64,000 bases of DNA from Chlorobaculum sp964476855 (GCA_964476855.1 CAYZCF010000001.1:5288-69287), one strand, 5' to 3'; shown: positions 1 through 9,260, counted from the first letter of the stretch. Notes: generated by a model from the letters alone, not told the origin. Made by a program: numbers and translations.

Positions 1-720
1 GTCGGCGAGTTCGAGGGAGTGACGCTTGAAAACCACACCAGCGAGCTGTCGCTCATCGCCTTGCAGGGGCCGAAGTCGTTCGATATTCTCGCGCGGGTTT
101 TCCCGGATGCTGGATTGCTTGAGCTGAAATCGTTCCATTTCAAGAAACTGACCTTCGGAGGCTCGGAGATCATTGTGGCCCGCACTGGCTACACGGGTGA
201 GGCGGGCGTGGAAATCTGCCTGCCGAACGGAGAGGTCGAAGCGCTCTGGTCGGCGCTGATGGAGGCCGGAAAGGCGGACGGCATCCAGCCCATCGGCCTC
301 GGCGCGCGCGACACCTTGCGGCTCGAAATGGGCTATTCGCTCTACGGCCACGAAATCGAGAAGGATGTCAACCCGCTCGAAGCGCGGCTCAAGTGGGTGG
401 TGAAGATGGGCAAGCCGAACTTCATCGGCAAGCAGGCCTGCGTGCAGGTCGAACTCGCGCCGCGCAAGAGCGTCGTCGGCTTCAGTCTCGACGGGCGCGC
501 CATTCCGCGCCAGCACTTCAAGGTCTATAACTCCGACAAGCAGGAGATTGGCGAGGTGTGCAGCGGAACCGTCTCGCCGACGCTCCAGGAGCCGATCGGC
601 ACGGCCAGTATCCTGCTTGACTACGCGCAGGCAGGCACGCCGATCTTCGTCGAAATTCGCGGAACCATGCAACCCGGCGCGGTCAGGCGACTGCCGTTCG
701 TGCATGCTGACCGTCCATGA
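1..720 (+). CDS. gcvT: Aminomethyltransferase GcvT (glycine cleavage T protein), 3' part
   Basis: The open frame runs from the first base of the window to a TGA at 718-720, so only the C-terminal 239 residues are present and the start lies upstream. The T protein moves the methylene carbon of lipoyl-bound aminomethyl onto tetrahydrofolate in the cytoplasmic glycine cleavage system. The family's ARTGYTGEAGVEI segment and the GARDTLRLEMG segment are visible, followed by the C-terminal barrel domain with the PIG segment near the end. ftsK follows after 21 bases, a spacing that allows readthrough. The family assignment is clear; only the missing 5' end is uncertain. Confidence 0.93.
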   Translation, partial: VGEFEGVTLENHTSELSLIALQGPKSFDILARVFPDAGLLELKSFHFKKLTFGGSEIIVARTGYTGEAGVEICLPNGEVEALWSALMEAGKADGIQPIGLGARDTLRLEMGYSLYGHEIEKDVNPLEARLKWVVKMGKPNFIGKQACVQVELAPRKSVVGFSLDGRAIPRQHFKVYNSDKQEIGEVCSGTVSPTLQEPIGTASILLDYAQAGTPIFVEIRGTMQPGAVRRLPFVHADRP

Positions 721-741
721 TCTGAAGAGGAACCAATCTCC

Positions 742-3240
742 TTGTTGAAGACAAACATAGACATAAAGGCATTCTTCAAGGATAGTCTAGTCACTGAAGC
801 CGGCGGCATCGCCCTGATGCTCGCCGCGCTCTTTTGCATCGCCGCCGTGCTCGGCTTCCATGCCGAGGACGAGCCGTACATCGTGACGCTGCCCTGGTAC
901 GAGATTTTCTCCAGCGCGGCCAAGGCGATTGCCGGGGCGATCCACAACCCTTTCGGCCTTTTCGGGGCTCGGCTGTCGGTCTTTTTCATCCGCGTGCTGC
1001 TCGGCTATCCCGTGCTGCTGCCGCTCGCCGGGTTTTTCGTGCTCGGCTGGCATCTGTTCCGGACGAAGCCCCTTGGCCCGGCGCTCTTCTTTCTCGTCTA
1101 CACGCTCCTGATGGCGCTCGATCTCTCCGCTATGATCGGCCTCTCCGCCGCGCCGTTCGCCGATGTGATGTCCGGCGCGACCGGGCGGATGATGGCGTCG
1201 TTCCTCTCGACGATCATCGGCTACCCCGGCGCATGGGCGCTCACCGCCGTCATCGGCGTGCTGCTGACCTTCTACATGGGGTGGGAATTTATCACGAATA
1301 CGATTGCCAGAGTGCGCGCCTTTTTCGCGAAGGTGTCGGCCACCGTGCAGGCGATCAGGGCCGAGCGGGCGAGGAAGCGCCGCGAAAAGGAGGAGCGCGA
1401 GGTAAGGAAGAAGGCGGAGCGGATGGCCGTCGTTCTCGAAAAGGAGCGGAAAAAAAGAGAGAAGAAGGAGCAGCGCGCCGCAAAAAGCAGCCCTCCAAAG
1501 CCAAAACCTGTCCCAAGCCAAAAGCCGGTCAAGCCGCCGGTTTCCGTCAGGGATGCGGAACCCGAATCCGCGCCCGCCTCGCCACCCGTCAGACTGCCCG
1601 CGATAGAGCCCATCGTCATTCCTGCGGAGGTCGAGGAGATTCTGGCGCCGGAACCGGCAATCGTCCGGTCGGAAGAGGGGCCGGATATGATCATCAATCC
1701 GGGAGTCCGGGAGGCGGAGGCCGACCTCGACGAGCGGAAGCTCAAGGTGAGGACGCACGACCATGTCCAGTACCGCTTTCCCTCCATCGACCTGTTGCAG
1801 CGCCCGAAGGACGAGGACGAGAGCTATGACGAGCGCCACCTGGCCGAAACCAAGGATCGCCTGCTCGAAAAGCTGAAGATTTACAAGATCGAGGTGATGC
1901 GCATCGCCACCACCGTCGGCCCGCGCGTGGCGCTCTTCGAGCTGGAGCTTGCGCCGGAGGTGAAGATCAGCCGGATCAAGTCGCTCGAAAACGACCTCGC
2001 CATGGCAATGGCCTCCTCGTCCGGCGGCATCCGCATCATCGCGCCGATTCCCGGCAAGAACGCCATCGGCGTCGAAATTCCGATCAGCAAGCCGCGCCCG
2101 GTGGTGATGCGCTCGGTGTTACAGGTTGAAAAGTTCAAGAACAACACGATGGCTTTGCCCATCGTCCTCGGCAAGAGCATCTCGAACGAGGTGATTGTCG
2201 ATGACCTCGCCGCCATGCCGCACCTCCTGATCGCGGGCGCGACCGGCGCGGGCAAGTCGGTGGCGATCAACGTGCTGCTCACCAGCCTGCTCTACTCGAA
2301 AAAGCCCGACGAGGTGAAGTTCGTGCTGATCGATCCGAAGCGGGTCGAGCTCAAACCGTATAAATTGCTGAAAGATCACTTCCTGCCGAAGATTCCCGGC
2401 ATGGAGGAGCAGATCATCGTCACCGATCCGCAGAAAGCGGTCTCCGCGCTCCGATCGGTGGTGCGGGAGATGGAGCATCGCTACGAAATGCTCGAAAAGT
2501 GCGGGGTGCGCAACATCGGCGAGTACAACCGGAAGATGAAGGACGAGGCGATGTTTTACCTCGTCGTCGTGGTTGACGAGCTTGCCGACCTGATGATCAC
2601 GGCGGGTCGGGAGGTCGAGGAGCCGATCACGAGGCTCGCGCAGATGGCCCGCGCGGTGGGCATCCACCTGATCGTGGCCACGCAGCGCCCGTCGGTTGAC
2701 GTCATCACCGGCATCATCAAGGCGAACTTCCCGTCGCGTATCGCCTTTCAGGTGGCCAGCAAGGTCGATTCGCGCACCATTCTCGACGTGTCGGGCGCGG
2801 AGCAGCTGCTCGGCAGCGGCGACATGCTCTTCCAGTCGGCGCGGATGTCCAAGCCGGAGCGCATCCAGTGCCCCTTTATTTCCCTGACCGAAGTCGATGC
2901 AATCACAGGGTTTATCGGCGATCAGCCTCCGCTGAAGACCGAGTGCATCCTGCCCGAACCGCCGTCGTCGAACGGCAACGGTTTCTCGGCGGGGTCTGAT
3001 CAGGACAGGGACAGGCGCGACGCCATGTTCGAGGAGGCCGCCCGGCTGGTCGTTCTGCACCAGCAGGCAAGCGTCTCGCTCCTCCAGCGCCGCCTGCGCC
3101 TCGGCTTCAGCCGCGCGGGCCGCGTGATGGACCAGCTCGAACGCAATGGCATCGTCAGCGCCGGAGACGGCAGCAAACCGAGAGACGTACTCGTCAAGAA
3201 CGAAGACTCGCTGGAGCTGTTGCTGAGAAATCTGGATTAA
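742..3240 (+). CDS. ftsK: DNA translocase FtsK/SpoIIIE
   Basis: An 832-residue ATP-driven DNA translocase that clears and sorts the chromosome at the septum. The N-terminus has about four hydrophobic membrane segments (residues 20-190). A charged, Lys/Glu- then Pro-rich linker follows (about 200-300). The motor domain has the Walker A motif GATGAGKS near residue 498 and a Walker B-like VVVDELADLM stretch. The C-terminal 65 residues form the winged-helix gamma domain that reads polarity sequences (FEEAARLVVLHQQASVSLL). The start is TTG, with a GAGGAA ribosome site about 10 bases upstream; a second TTG follows directly. The short linker puts it with SpoIIIE-sized family members rather than with the long E. 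coli protein. Confidence 0.95.
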   Translation: MLKTNIDIKAFFKDSLVTEAGGIALMLAALFCIAAVLGFHAEDEPYIVTLPWYEIFSSAAKAIAGAIHNPFGLFGARLSVFFIRVLLGYPVLLPLAGFFVLGWHLFRTKPLGPALFFLVYTLLMALDLSAMIGLSAAPFADVMSGATGRMMASFLSTIIGYPGAWALTAVIGVLLTFYMGWEFITNTIARVRAFFAKVSATVQAIRAERARKRREKEEREVRKKAERMAVVLEKERKKREKKEQRAAKSSPPKPKPVPSQKPVKPPVSVRDAEPESAPASPPVRLPAIEPIVIPAEVEEILAPEPAIVRSEEGPDMIINPGVREAEADLDERKLKVRTHDHVQYRFPSIDLLQRPKDEDESYDERHLAETKDRLLEKLKIYKIEVMRIATTVGPRVALFELELAPEVKISRIKSLENDLAMAMASSSGGIRIIAPIPGKNAIGVEIPISKPRPVVMRSVLQVEKFKNNTMALPIVLGKSISNEVIVDDLAAMPHLLIAGATGAGKSVAINVLLTSLLYSKKPDEVKFVLIDPKRVELKPYKLLKDHFLPKIPGMEEQIIVTDPQKAVSALRSVVREMEHRYEMLEKCGVRNIGEYNRKMKDEAMFYLVVVVDELADLMITAGREVEEPITRLAQMARAVGIHLIVATQRPSVDVITGIIKANFPSRIAFQVASKVDSRTILDVSGAEQLLGSGDMLFQSARMSKPERIQCPFISLTEVDAITGFIGDQPPLKTECILPEPPSSNGNGFSAGSDQDRDRRDAMFEEAARLVVLHQQASVSLLQRRLRLGFSRAGRVMDQLERNGIVSAGDGSKPRDVLVKNEDSLELLLRNLD

Positions 3241-3241
3241 A

Positions 3242-3330
3242 TGGTGGACTGAGTGGACTTTGTGGACGAATTCAGGAAAAGAGTATTCTCTTACATTTGT
3301 CCACCAAGTCCACAGCGTCCACCAAGCCCA
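3242..3330. repeat. Inverted pair of 9-bp-period repeats
   Basis: The left arm has GTGGACTGA, GTGGACTTT and GTGGACGAA in tandem. The right arm has GTCCACCAA, GTCCACAGC, GTCCACCAA and a degenerate GCCCACTTC. The two arms are reverse complements with a spacer of about 31 bases, so the RNA could form a long hairpin. It lies between the convergent ftsK and NifU-like genes. Confidence 0.8.
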
Positions 3331-3347
3331 CTTCCCCCCAAAACCAC

Positions 3348-3384
3348 AAACGGCTGCTCCGGTGTAAATTCCGGGCAGCCGTTT
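3348..3384. terminator. Hairpin terminator between convergent genes
   Basis: AAACGGCTGC and GCAGCCGTTT pair around CCGG steps and a short loop. The A-rich left flank and T-rich right end let it serve both ftsK (rightward) and the NifU-like gene (leftward). Confidence 0.7.
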
Positions 3385-3405
3385 CGCATTTCTGTGCTGT
3401 TGGGC

Positions 3406-3657
3406 TCAGACCGATTCCACTCTGGCGATTTCGGGGATCGCTTTCTTGATGGCCTGTTCCACGCCCGCACGGAGGGTGAGGGTGCTCATCGGGCAGGAGC
3501 CGCAGGCGCCGAGAAGCTTCACGTCGACCACCATATCCTTGGAGATACCGACAAGCTGGCAGTCACCGCCATCGACCTGGAGGTAGGGGCGGACGGTTTC
3601 GAGGGCGCTGATGACTCTGTCGTAAAGCGGATCGGTTTTTGGCAGATAATCCTTCAT
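3406..3657 (-). CDS. NifU-like C-terminal domain Fe-S scaffold protein
   Basis: An 83-residue protein equal to the C-terminal domain of NifU/Nfu. It holds a transient Fe-S cluster and passes it to apoproteins in the cytoplasm. The core VDGGDCQLVGI and the cluster-binding C-x2-C in GACGSCPMS are present. The frame stays open upstream, but homology begins at MKDYLPK, so 3657 was chosen; no clear ribosome site precedes it. It lies 137 bases downstream of mrp on the same strand, another Fe-S carrier, which supports a shared role in cluster delivery. Confidence 0.88.
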   Translation of the reverse strand: MKDYLPKTDPLYDRVISALETVRPYLQVDGGDCQLVGISKDMVVDVKLLGACGSCPMSTLTLRAGVEQAIKKAIPEIARVESV

Positions 3658-3794
3658 GGTATGTACACTTGTTAGTTTGTGTGGGTTGGTGAAAAAAATT
3701 GTGTTCTTCCTGAAATCAATGCCCAATATAAACAACAGTGGCGCAACCCTGAAAAATCCGTAATGCCTCAGGGCTGCGCTTCTCGCCGCCGATC

Positions 3795-4931
3795 TCAGTT
3801 CAGCGAACAGTTCGCGTTCAGAATCGAAATCTGCCGGGCGATTTCACCGGCGACGCGGCTTGCCGCCTGAGAGCTCGGCGCGTCGGGGTTGGCGATGATC
3901 GCGGGTGTGCCGCTGTCGCCGCCTTCGCGCACGGAGCTGCTGATCGGGATCGAGCCGAGGAAGGTCAGTGCGTTGGTTTTCGCGAACTTCTCGCCGCCCT
4001 GCCATCCGAAGATGTAGTCGCGCGTGCCGTCGGGCAGCTCGTACCAGCTCATGTTTTCGACGAGGCCGAGGATCGGCACGCCGACCTTCCGGAACATCGT
4101 GACCGCCTTGGCAACGTCAGCGAGTGCCACCTCCTGCGGAGTGGTGACGATCACCGCGCCGCTGATGGCGAGGTTCTGCACGAGGGTGAGCTGAATGTCG
4201 CCGGTGCCGGGAGGCAGGTCGAAGATCAGGTAGTCGAGCTCCTGCCAGTCAACATCGGTGATGAGCTGGCGCATGGCGCTGGAGGCCATCGGGCCGCGCC
4301 AGATCAATGCCGTCTCCGGATCGACGAGGAAGCCGATCGACATCATCTTCACACCGAACTTTTCGATGGGCATGAGCTTGCCGTTCTGCACCTCGGGCTT
4401 GGTGTTCTGGAGACCGACCATCGTCGGAATGCTCGGGCCGTAGAGGTCGGCGTCGATCAGGCCGACCTTCGCGCCGGACGCGGCGAGGCTGACGGCGAGG
4501 TTGAGCGACACGGTCGATTTGCCGACGCCGCCCTTGCCGGAGGCCACGGCGATGATGTTCTTGACGTTCGGAAGATCGATCTTCTGTGGAGCGCCGTGGC
4601 CGCCGTGCGCGCCATGATTGCCCTGCCCGTCGTGATTGCCGTGGCCTCCATGCGCGCCGTGGTGGCTGCACGACGAGGTGACTTTGGAGGCCATGTTGAC
4701 CTCGATCTGGCCAACCTCCGGCACAGCGGCCCTGATGGCCTCGATGCAGGAGTTCCTGATCTTCTCCTTCATCGGGCAGGCCGGAGTGGTGAGCACCACG
4801 GTGAACGACACGTTGCCCGCCTCATCGACTGCGATGTTCTCGACCATGCCGAGCGTCATGAGGTCACGTCCAAGATCCGGCTCCATGACCGTGCCCAGCG
4901 CGGCCTCGATCTGCGATTTCTGTATTGACAT
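3795..4931 (-). CDS. mrp: Mrp/NBP35-family Fe-S carrier ATPase
   Basis: A 378-residue cytoplasmic P-loop ATPase that assembles or carries Fe-S clusters. Residues 1-80 are a MIP18 (DUF59) domain with the TTPACPM motif. Residues 88-113 are a His/Gly-rich linker containing at least eight histidines. The ATPase domain starts near 124, with the deviant Walker A GKGGVGKS at 132-139 and the DADLYGPSIP switch. The C-x2-C pair that many Mrp proteins carry after the ENMS motif is absent here (ENMSWYELPDG). I believe Bacteroidetes/Chlorobi members often lack it, so this need not mean loss of function. The NifU-like scaffold lies downstream. Confidence 0.93.
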   Translation of the reverse strand: MSIQKSQIEAALGTVMEPDLGRDLMTLGMVENIAVDEAGNVSFTVVLTTPACPMKEKIRNSCIEAIRAAVPEVGQIEVNMASKVTSSCSHHGAHGGHGNHDGQGNHGAHGGHGAPQKIDLPNVKNIIAVASGKGGVGKSTVSLNLAVSLAASGAKVGLIDADLYGPSIPTMVGLQNTKPEVQNGKLMPIEKFGVKMMSIGFLVDPETALIWRGPMASSAMRQLITDVDWQELDYLIFDLPPGTGDIQLTLVQNLAISGAVIVTTPQEVALADVAKAVTMFRKVGVPILGLVENMSWYELPDGTRDYIFGWQGGEKFAKTNALTFLGSIPISSSVREGGDSGTPAIIANPDAPSSQAASRVAGEIARQISILNANCSLN

Positions 4932-4938
4932 AATTATT

Positions 4939-4973
4939 AATGGATAATGGATAGTTGATAATTGATAATGAAT
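4939..4973. repeat. Heptanucleotide tandem repeat, five units
   Basis: Five imperfect 7-bp units in tandem: AATGGAT, AATGGAT, AGTTGAT, AATTGAT, AATGAAT. They lie 8 bases upstream of the mrp start. The same units recur at 10080-10107 and, inverted, at 10210-10237. Confidence 0.8.
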
Positions 4974-5074
4974 AATTTAAAGGTAGGAATCAGTCGGGCA
5001 TGTCGGTTCCGACCGTATTCTTTCTCCCAATCGTCCCATTCGTCCCAAGCGGCAAATTCCGCAACACAACGGCC

Positions 5075-6412
5075 TTAATTGCCTCGCGGTTCCCGCGTTG
5101 ACTTCCGCAGAAAGCGCATGGTGATCGGAATGCCCGCGAAGTCGAAGTTTTCGCGCAGGCGCTTTTCGAGGAAGCGGCGGAAGTTGCTTTCGAGCAGCTC
5201 CGGATCGTTGCAGAAAAAGGCGAAGACCGGATGGCCCGACTCGATCTGGGTCATGTACTTGATCTTCAGCTCCTTGCCCGATTTGGTGGAGGGGTGCCTC
5301 ATCGAGATCGCCTCCTGCAGGAAGCGGTTCAGGTTGCTCGTGCTGATCTTCTGCCGACGGTTCAGCGCGATCTCCGCCGCCGTGTCGATGGCGCGGTAGC
5401 AGTTCTTCTTCGTCAGCGCCGAGGTGAAGATCACCGGAATGTAGCTGATGTTGCCGAGCTGGTTTTGCAGCGTGTCGGTAAACGCCTTGCTGGTTTTGGA
5501 ATCTTTTTCGACCAGGTCCCATTTGTTGACCAGAATCAGCACACCCTTCTTGCGCTCGATGGCCATGTGGATGATCTTCATGTCCTGGCTTTCGAGGCCG
5601 AGCCGGGCGTCGAGCAGCACAAGCGCTACGTCGCAGCGCTCGATGGCGCGTTCCGTGCGGAGCGAGCTGTAGAACTCGATGCCCGCGTCGATCTTGGTGC
5701 GCTTGCGCAGGCCCGCCGTATCGATGAGCGTGTACTCCTTGCCGTTGCGCTTCAGGATGGTGTCGATGGCGTCGCGCGTGGTGCCGGGCACGTCCGAAAC
5801 GATCTGCCGTTCGGCACCGAGCAAAGCGTTGACCAGGCTCGACTTGCCGACGTTGGGCCGACCGAGCACGGCGAGCTTGATCGAGTCGTCCTCGGCGATC
5901 TCCTCGCCTTCGGGGCATGGCAGGCTCGCCAGCACGTCATCGAGCATGTCCGCCACCCCCGCGCCGTCCCGCGCCGAGATGAAATACGGTTCGGTGAAAC
6001 CGCTCCTGACCAGCGACTGCGCTTCGAGCGCGACCTGCGGGTTGTCCACCTTGTTGGCCACGAAAAAGATTTTCTTGTCCCTGAAGGTCTTCTGCAGGAT
6101 TTTCGTGATGTCGAGGTCGAGATAGGTCAGCCCCGCGCGGGCGTCCACCATGAAGATGATCGCGTCGGCATCCTCGAAGGCGCGCATCGTCTGTTCGAGC
6201 ATCGCGATGCTGAGCGTGTCGTTTTCGGGCGCGTAGCCGCCGGTGTCCATCAGCAGGAACTGCTTGCCCTGCCACTCGCCAGGGCTGATGTGGCGGTCTC
6301 TGGTCACGCCCGGCGTGGGATCGACGATGGCGCTTTTCTGTCTCAGAATGCGGTTGAAGAGGGTCGATTTGCCGACATTTGGCCGGCCTACCAGTGCGAT
6401 CAGTGGTTTCAT
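5075..6412 (-). CDS. der: Ribosome biogenesis GTPase Der (EngA)
   Basis: A 445-residue GTPase needed for 50S subunit maturation. It has the diagnostic two tandem G domains, each with its own P-loop (GRPNVGKST near residue 8 and GRPNVGKSS near 185) and its own NKxD motif (NKVD, NKWD). A C-terminal KH-like domain ends in a basic tail. The frame remains open for 47 codons upstream, but the family starts at MKPLIALVGRPN, so the ATG at 6412 was chosen. It runs divergently from rplM, and the 149 bases between them must hold both promoters. Confidence 0.95.
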   Translation of the reverse strand: MKPLIALVGRPNVGKSTLFNRILRQKSAIVDPTPGVTRDRHISPGEWQGKQFLLMDTGGYAPENDTLSIAMLEQTMRAFEDADAIIFMVDARAGLTYLDLDITKILQKTFRDKKIFFVANKVDNPQVALEAQSLVRSGFTEPYFISARDGAGVADMLDDVLASLPCPEGEEIAEDDSIKLAVLGRPNVGKSSLVNALLGAERQIVSDVPGTTRDAIDTILKRNGKEYTLIDTAGLRKRTKIDAGIEFYSSLRTERAIERCDVALVLLDARLGLESQDMKIIHMAIERKKGVLILVNKWDLVEKDSKTSKAFTDTLQNQLGNISYIPVIFTSALTKKNCYRAIDTAAEIALNRRQKISTSNLNRFLQEAISMRHPSTKSGKELKIKYMTQIESGHPVFAFFCNDPELLESNFRRFLEKRLRENFDFAGIPITMRFLRKSTREPRGN

Positions 6413-6561
6413 CTCTAAGCGGCGTGAAAACGTCGAAGGGACGTTTTCGGTTTGAATAACTTCTTGCAAAGAGAACAAGGTAATAGTTTGTAGAATTAAT
6501 CGGAATAAATTACATTGTTCGACCTTATTTTTCGGAATAGACCAGATAATCATTGAGAAGC

Positions 6562-7014
6562 ATGAGCAAGACGTTAAGTTTTAAAACATACTCAGCCAAA
6601 CCGGGCGAGGTGGAACGGACATGGTATGTCATCGATGCGGAGAACCAGGTGCTGGGAAGGATGGCCGCCCAGATCGCCAATGTTCTGAGGGGAAAGCACA
6701 AACCGCAGTTCACCCCTCATATCGACACCGGTGATTTCGTGGTCGTGACCAATGCCGGCAAAGTTGCGCTGAGCGGTAAGAAACACGACGACAAGACCTA
6801 CTTCTCTCACTCCCACTATCCCGGTGGCGTCAGGATCGACAGCGTGAAAGACCTTCTCCAGAAAAAGCCGGAAAAGGTGATTGAGCACGCCGTGTGGGGC
6901 ATGCTGCCGCACAACAACCTTGGCCGCCAGCTCTTCAAGAAGCTCAAGGTCTACGCAGGCCCGGAGCATCCGCACGCTGCCCAGATGCCGGTCGAAATGA
7001 AAGTCAATCAATAA
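6562..7014 (+). CDS. rplM: 50S ribosomal protein L13
   Basis: A 150-residue ribosomal protein L13, which binds 23S rRNA early in assembly. The blocks RTWYVIDAENQVLGRMA, GKHKPQFTPH and GMLPHNNLGR are characteristic. The frame is open from a TTG nine bases earlier, but MSKTLSFKTY is the natural start and has GAGAAG just upstream. rpsI follows after 15 bases, the usual rplM-rpsI operon. Confidence 0.97.
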   Translation: MSKTLSFKTYSAKPGEVERTWYVIDAENQVLGRMAAQIANVLRGKHKPQFTPHIDTGDFVVVTNAGKVALSGKKHDDKTYFSHSHYPGGVRIDSVKDLLQKKPEKVIEHAVWGMLPHNNLGRQLFKKLKVYAGPEHPHAAQMPVEMKVNQ

Positions 7015-7029
7015 ACATAACGCATACTG

Positions 7030-7419
7030 ATGAAAGAGGTTATCGATACCGTAGGCCGCCGCAAGACTTCGGTTGCACGGGTGTTCATGTCGCCGGGCAA
7101 AGGCAAGATCGTGGTCAACAAGCTGCCGGTCGAAGATTATTTCAAGGATGAGTTCAAGAGAAGCCAGGCGCTGAAGCCGCTGGCAGTCGCAGAGAAGCAG
7201 AACGATTTCGATATCACGATCAATGTTAAGGGCGGCGGCCTCACCGGTCAGTCTGGCGCGGTCAGCCTCGCCATCGCCAGGGCGCTGGTCGAGTTCGACG
7301 AGTCGATCCGTGCTGCGCTCAGGCCCGATCGCCTGCTCACCCGCGATCCCCGTATGGTCGAGAGGAAGAAATATGGCAAGAAAAAGGCTCGCAAATCCTT
7401 CCAGTTCTCGAAACGCTGA
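7030..7419 (+). CDS. rpsI: 30S ribosomal protein S9
   Basis: A 129-residue ribosomal protein S9. The VGRRKTSVARV N-terminus, the GGGLTGQSGA loop and the C-terminal tail KKARKSFQFSKR, whose terminal Lys-Arg reaches the P-site tRNA, are all present. It is the second gene of the rplM-rpsI operon. Confidence 0.97.
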   Translation: MKEVIDTVGRRKTSVARVFMSPGKGKIVVNKLPVEDYFKDEFKRSQALKPLAVAEKQNDFDITINVKGGGLTGQSGAVSLAIARALVEFDESIRAALRPDRLLTRDPRMVERKKYGKKKARKSFQFSKR

Positions 7420-7451
7420 TTTTTTCGTAGCAACATCAACTCACATACCCT

Positions 7452-7512
7452 GTCATTCCGGCTTGCCGGATAACGCTTTGGGGAAGTGTCCCGAATTTCT
7501 TCGGGATCCCTC
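7452..7512. repeat. REP-like double hairpin upstream of rpsB
   Basis: Two palindromes lie between rpsI and rpsB: TCCGG-cttg-CCGGA at 7457-7470 and TCCCGAA-tttc-TTCGGGA at 7489-7506, introduced by TGTCATTCCGG. Neither has a U-tract, so termination is unlikely. It resembles dispersed intergenic palindromes that begin with TGTCATTC (compare 59075). A role as an rpsB leader structure is possible but unproven. Confidence 0.55.
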
Positions 7513-7556
7513 TGGCGACGGCAGGGTAGAGGTTCAACTAAACAAAGGAGACAATC

Positions 7557-8303
7557 ATGTCAAAATTCCAGCTCGAAGAGATGCTTCGCGCAGGCGTGCA
7601 CTTCGGTCACCTCGCCCGCCGCTGGAGCCCGAAAATGAAGCCGTACATCTTTATGGAGAAGAACGGCGTTCACATCATCGACCTCAAGAAGACGCTTGTC
7701 ATGGCTGACGAGGCGCTCAAGGCAATCGAGGCCATCGCTTCGACCGGCCGCGAGATCATGCTGGTCGGCACCAAGAAACAGGCCAAGGTCATCATCGCCG
7801 AACAGGCCGAGCGCGCCGGTATGCCGTATGTCTGCGAGCGCTGGCTCGGCGGCATGCTGACCAACTTCTCGACTATCCGCCAGAGCATCCGCCGGATGAA
7901 CGCCATCGACCGCATGGAGACCGACGGCACCTTCGACATGATCACCAAGAAAGAGCGCCTCATGCTGCTCCGCGAAAAGGACAAGCTCGTACGCATCCTC
8001 GGCGGTATCTCCAATATGAACCGCCTGCCCGCAGCGCTGTTCGTGGTCGATATCAAGAAAGAGCACATCGCCATCAGGGAAGCCCGTTCGCTCGGCATTC
8101 CGATCTTCGCGATGGTCGATACCAACTGCGATCCCGACGAGGTCGATTACGTCATTCCGGCCAACGACGACGCTATTCGCTCCATCGACCTTATGGTCAA
8201 GGCGGTTGCTGACACCATCCTCGAAGCCCGTTCGCTTCAGGTCGAGCAGGAAGTTCTCGCCGAGATGGACGAAGCCGCCGAAGAAGAGTCGGCCAACGAC
8301 TGA
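7557..8303 (+). CDS. rpsB: 30S ribosomal protein S2
   Basis: A 248-residue ribosomal protein S2. The N-terminal FQLEEMLRAGVHFGHLARRW and the RWLGGMLTNFSTIRQS blocks are typical of the family, as is the acidic C-terminal tail (EMDEAAEEESAND). The start has a good AAAGGAG site 8 bases upstream. EF-Ts follows 86 bases later, the standard rpsB-tsf pair. Confidence 0.97.
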   Translation: MSKFQLEEMLRAGVHFGHLARRWSPKMKPYIFMEKNGVHIIDLKKTLVMADEALKAIEAIASTGREIMLVGTKKQAKVIIAEQAERAGMPYVCERWLGGMLTNFSTIRQSIRRMNAIDRMETDGTFDMITKKERLMLLREKDKLVRILGGISNMNRLPAALFVVDIKKEHIAIREARSLGIPIFAMVDTNCDPDEVDYVIPANDDAIRSIDLMVKAVADTILEARSLQVEQEVLAEMDEAAEEESAND

Positions 8304-8389
8304 TCTTAACGCTACCGGAACGAGGCCGGAACCCCGCGCTCCAGCCTCGTTTTCCGCAACCAATCACGATACAATACCCATAGTTTATT

Positions 8390-9256
8390 ATGAGCCAGAT
8401 TTCCGCCAAAGACGTCAAGGATCTCAGGGATACCACCGGCGTCGGCATGATGGAGTGCAAGAAGGCCCTCGAAGAGACCGGGGGTGACATGCAGAAAGCC
8501 ATCGAATATCTCCGCAAGAAAGGCGCGGCGATGGCCGCCAAGCGTGCTGATCGCGAAGCCTCCGAAGGCATGATCTGCATCAGATTGAGCGACGACCAGA
8601 AGAGCGGCGTCATTCTCGAACTCAACTGCGAGACCGATTTTGTGGCTCGCGGCGAGGTGTTCACCGGTTTCGCCAGCGAACTGGCAGGCCTCGCGCTCGC
8701 CAACAACTGCGAATCGCGCGAAGCGCTGCTCGCCATCAATCTCGGCGAAGCGTACGGCAACGAGAGCGTCGAAGAGGCGCTGAAATCGATGACCGGCAAG
8801 GTCGGCGAGAAACTCGAACTCAAGCGTCTTGCAAGGCTGTCGGCTGAAGCGGGCGTGCTCGAAAGCTACATCCATCCCGGCGCACAGCTTGCAGCCCTGA
8901 TCGCCGTAGATACCGACAAGCCGGAAGAGACCAAGTCGCTTGCCAAAGATCTCGCCATGCAGGTCGCTGCCGCCGCTCCGATTGTCACCGATCGCTCGCT
9001 CGTTCCGGCAGAGTTCGTCGAGAAGGAAAAGGAGATTTACCGCCAGCAGGCGCTTGCACAGGGCAAGAAAGAGGAGTTCGTTGACAAGATCGTCATGGGT
9101 CGTCTCGACAAGTACTACCAGGAGGTGGTGCTGACCGAGCAGACCTTCATCAAGGATCAGAATGCCCGCGTATCCGGTGTGCTCGACGACTTCATGAAGA
9201 AGAACCAGGCGCAAGTCAAGGTCAAAGCCTTTGTCAGGTATCAGTTAGGAGCCTGA
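8390..9256 (+). CDS. tsf: Elongation factor Ts
   Basis: A 288-residue guanine nucleotide exchange factor for EF-Tu. The N-terminal UBA-like module with TGVGMMECKKALEETGGDM and the core motif LNCETDFVARG are plain. Despite being a highly expressed gene it has no Shine-Dalgarno sequence; the ATG follows an AT-rich stretch (catagtttatt). A strong terminator follows the stop codon. Confidence 0.97.
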   Translation: MSQISAKDVKDLRDTTGVGMMECKKALEETGGDMQKAIEYLRKKGAAMAAKRADREASEGMICIRLSDDQKSGVILELNCETDFVARGEVFTGFASELAGLALANNCESREALLAINLGEAYGNESVEEALKSMTGKVGEKLELKRLARLSAEAGVLESYIHPGAQLAALIAVDTDKPEETKSLAKDLAMQVAAAAPIVTDRSLVPAEFVEKEKEIYRQQALAQGKKEEFVDKIVMGRLDKYYQEVVLTEQTFIKDQNARVSGVLDDFMKKNQAQVKVKAFVRYQLGA

Positions 9257-9260
9257 AACA

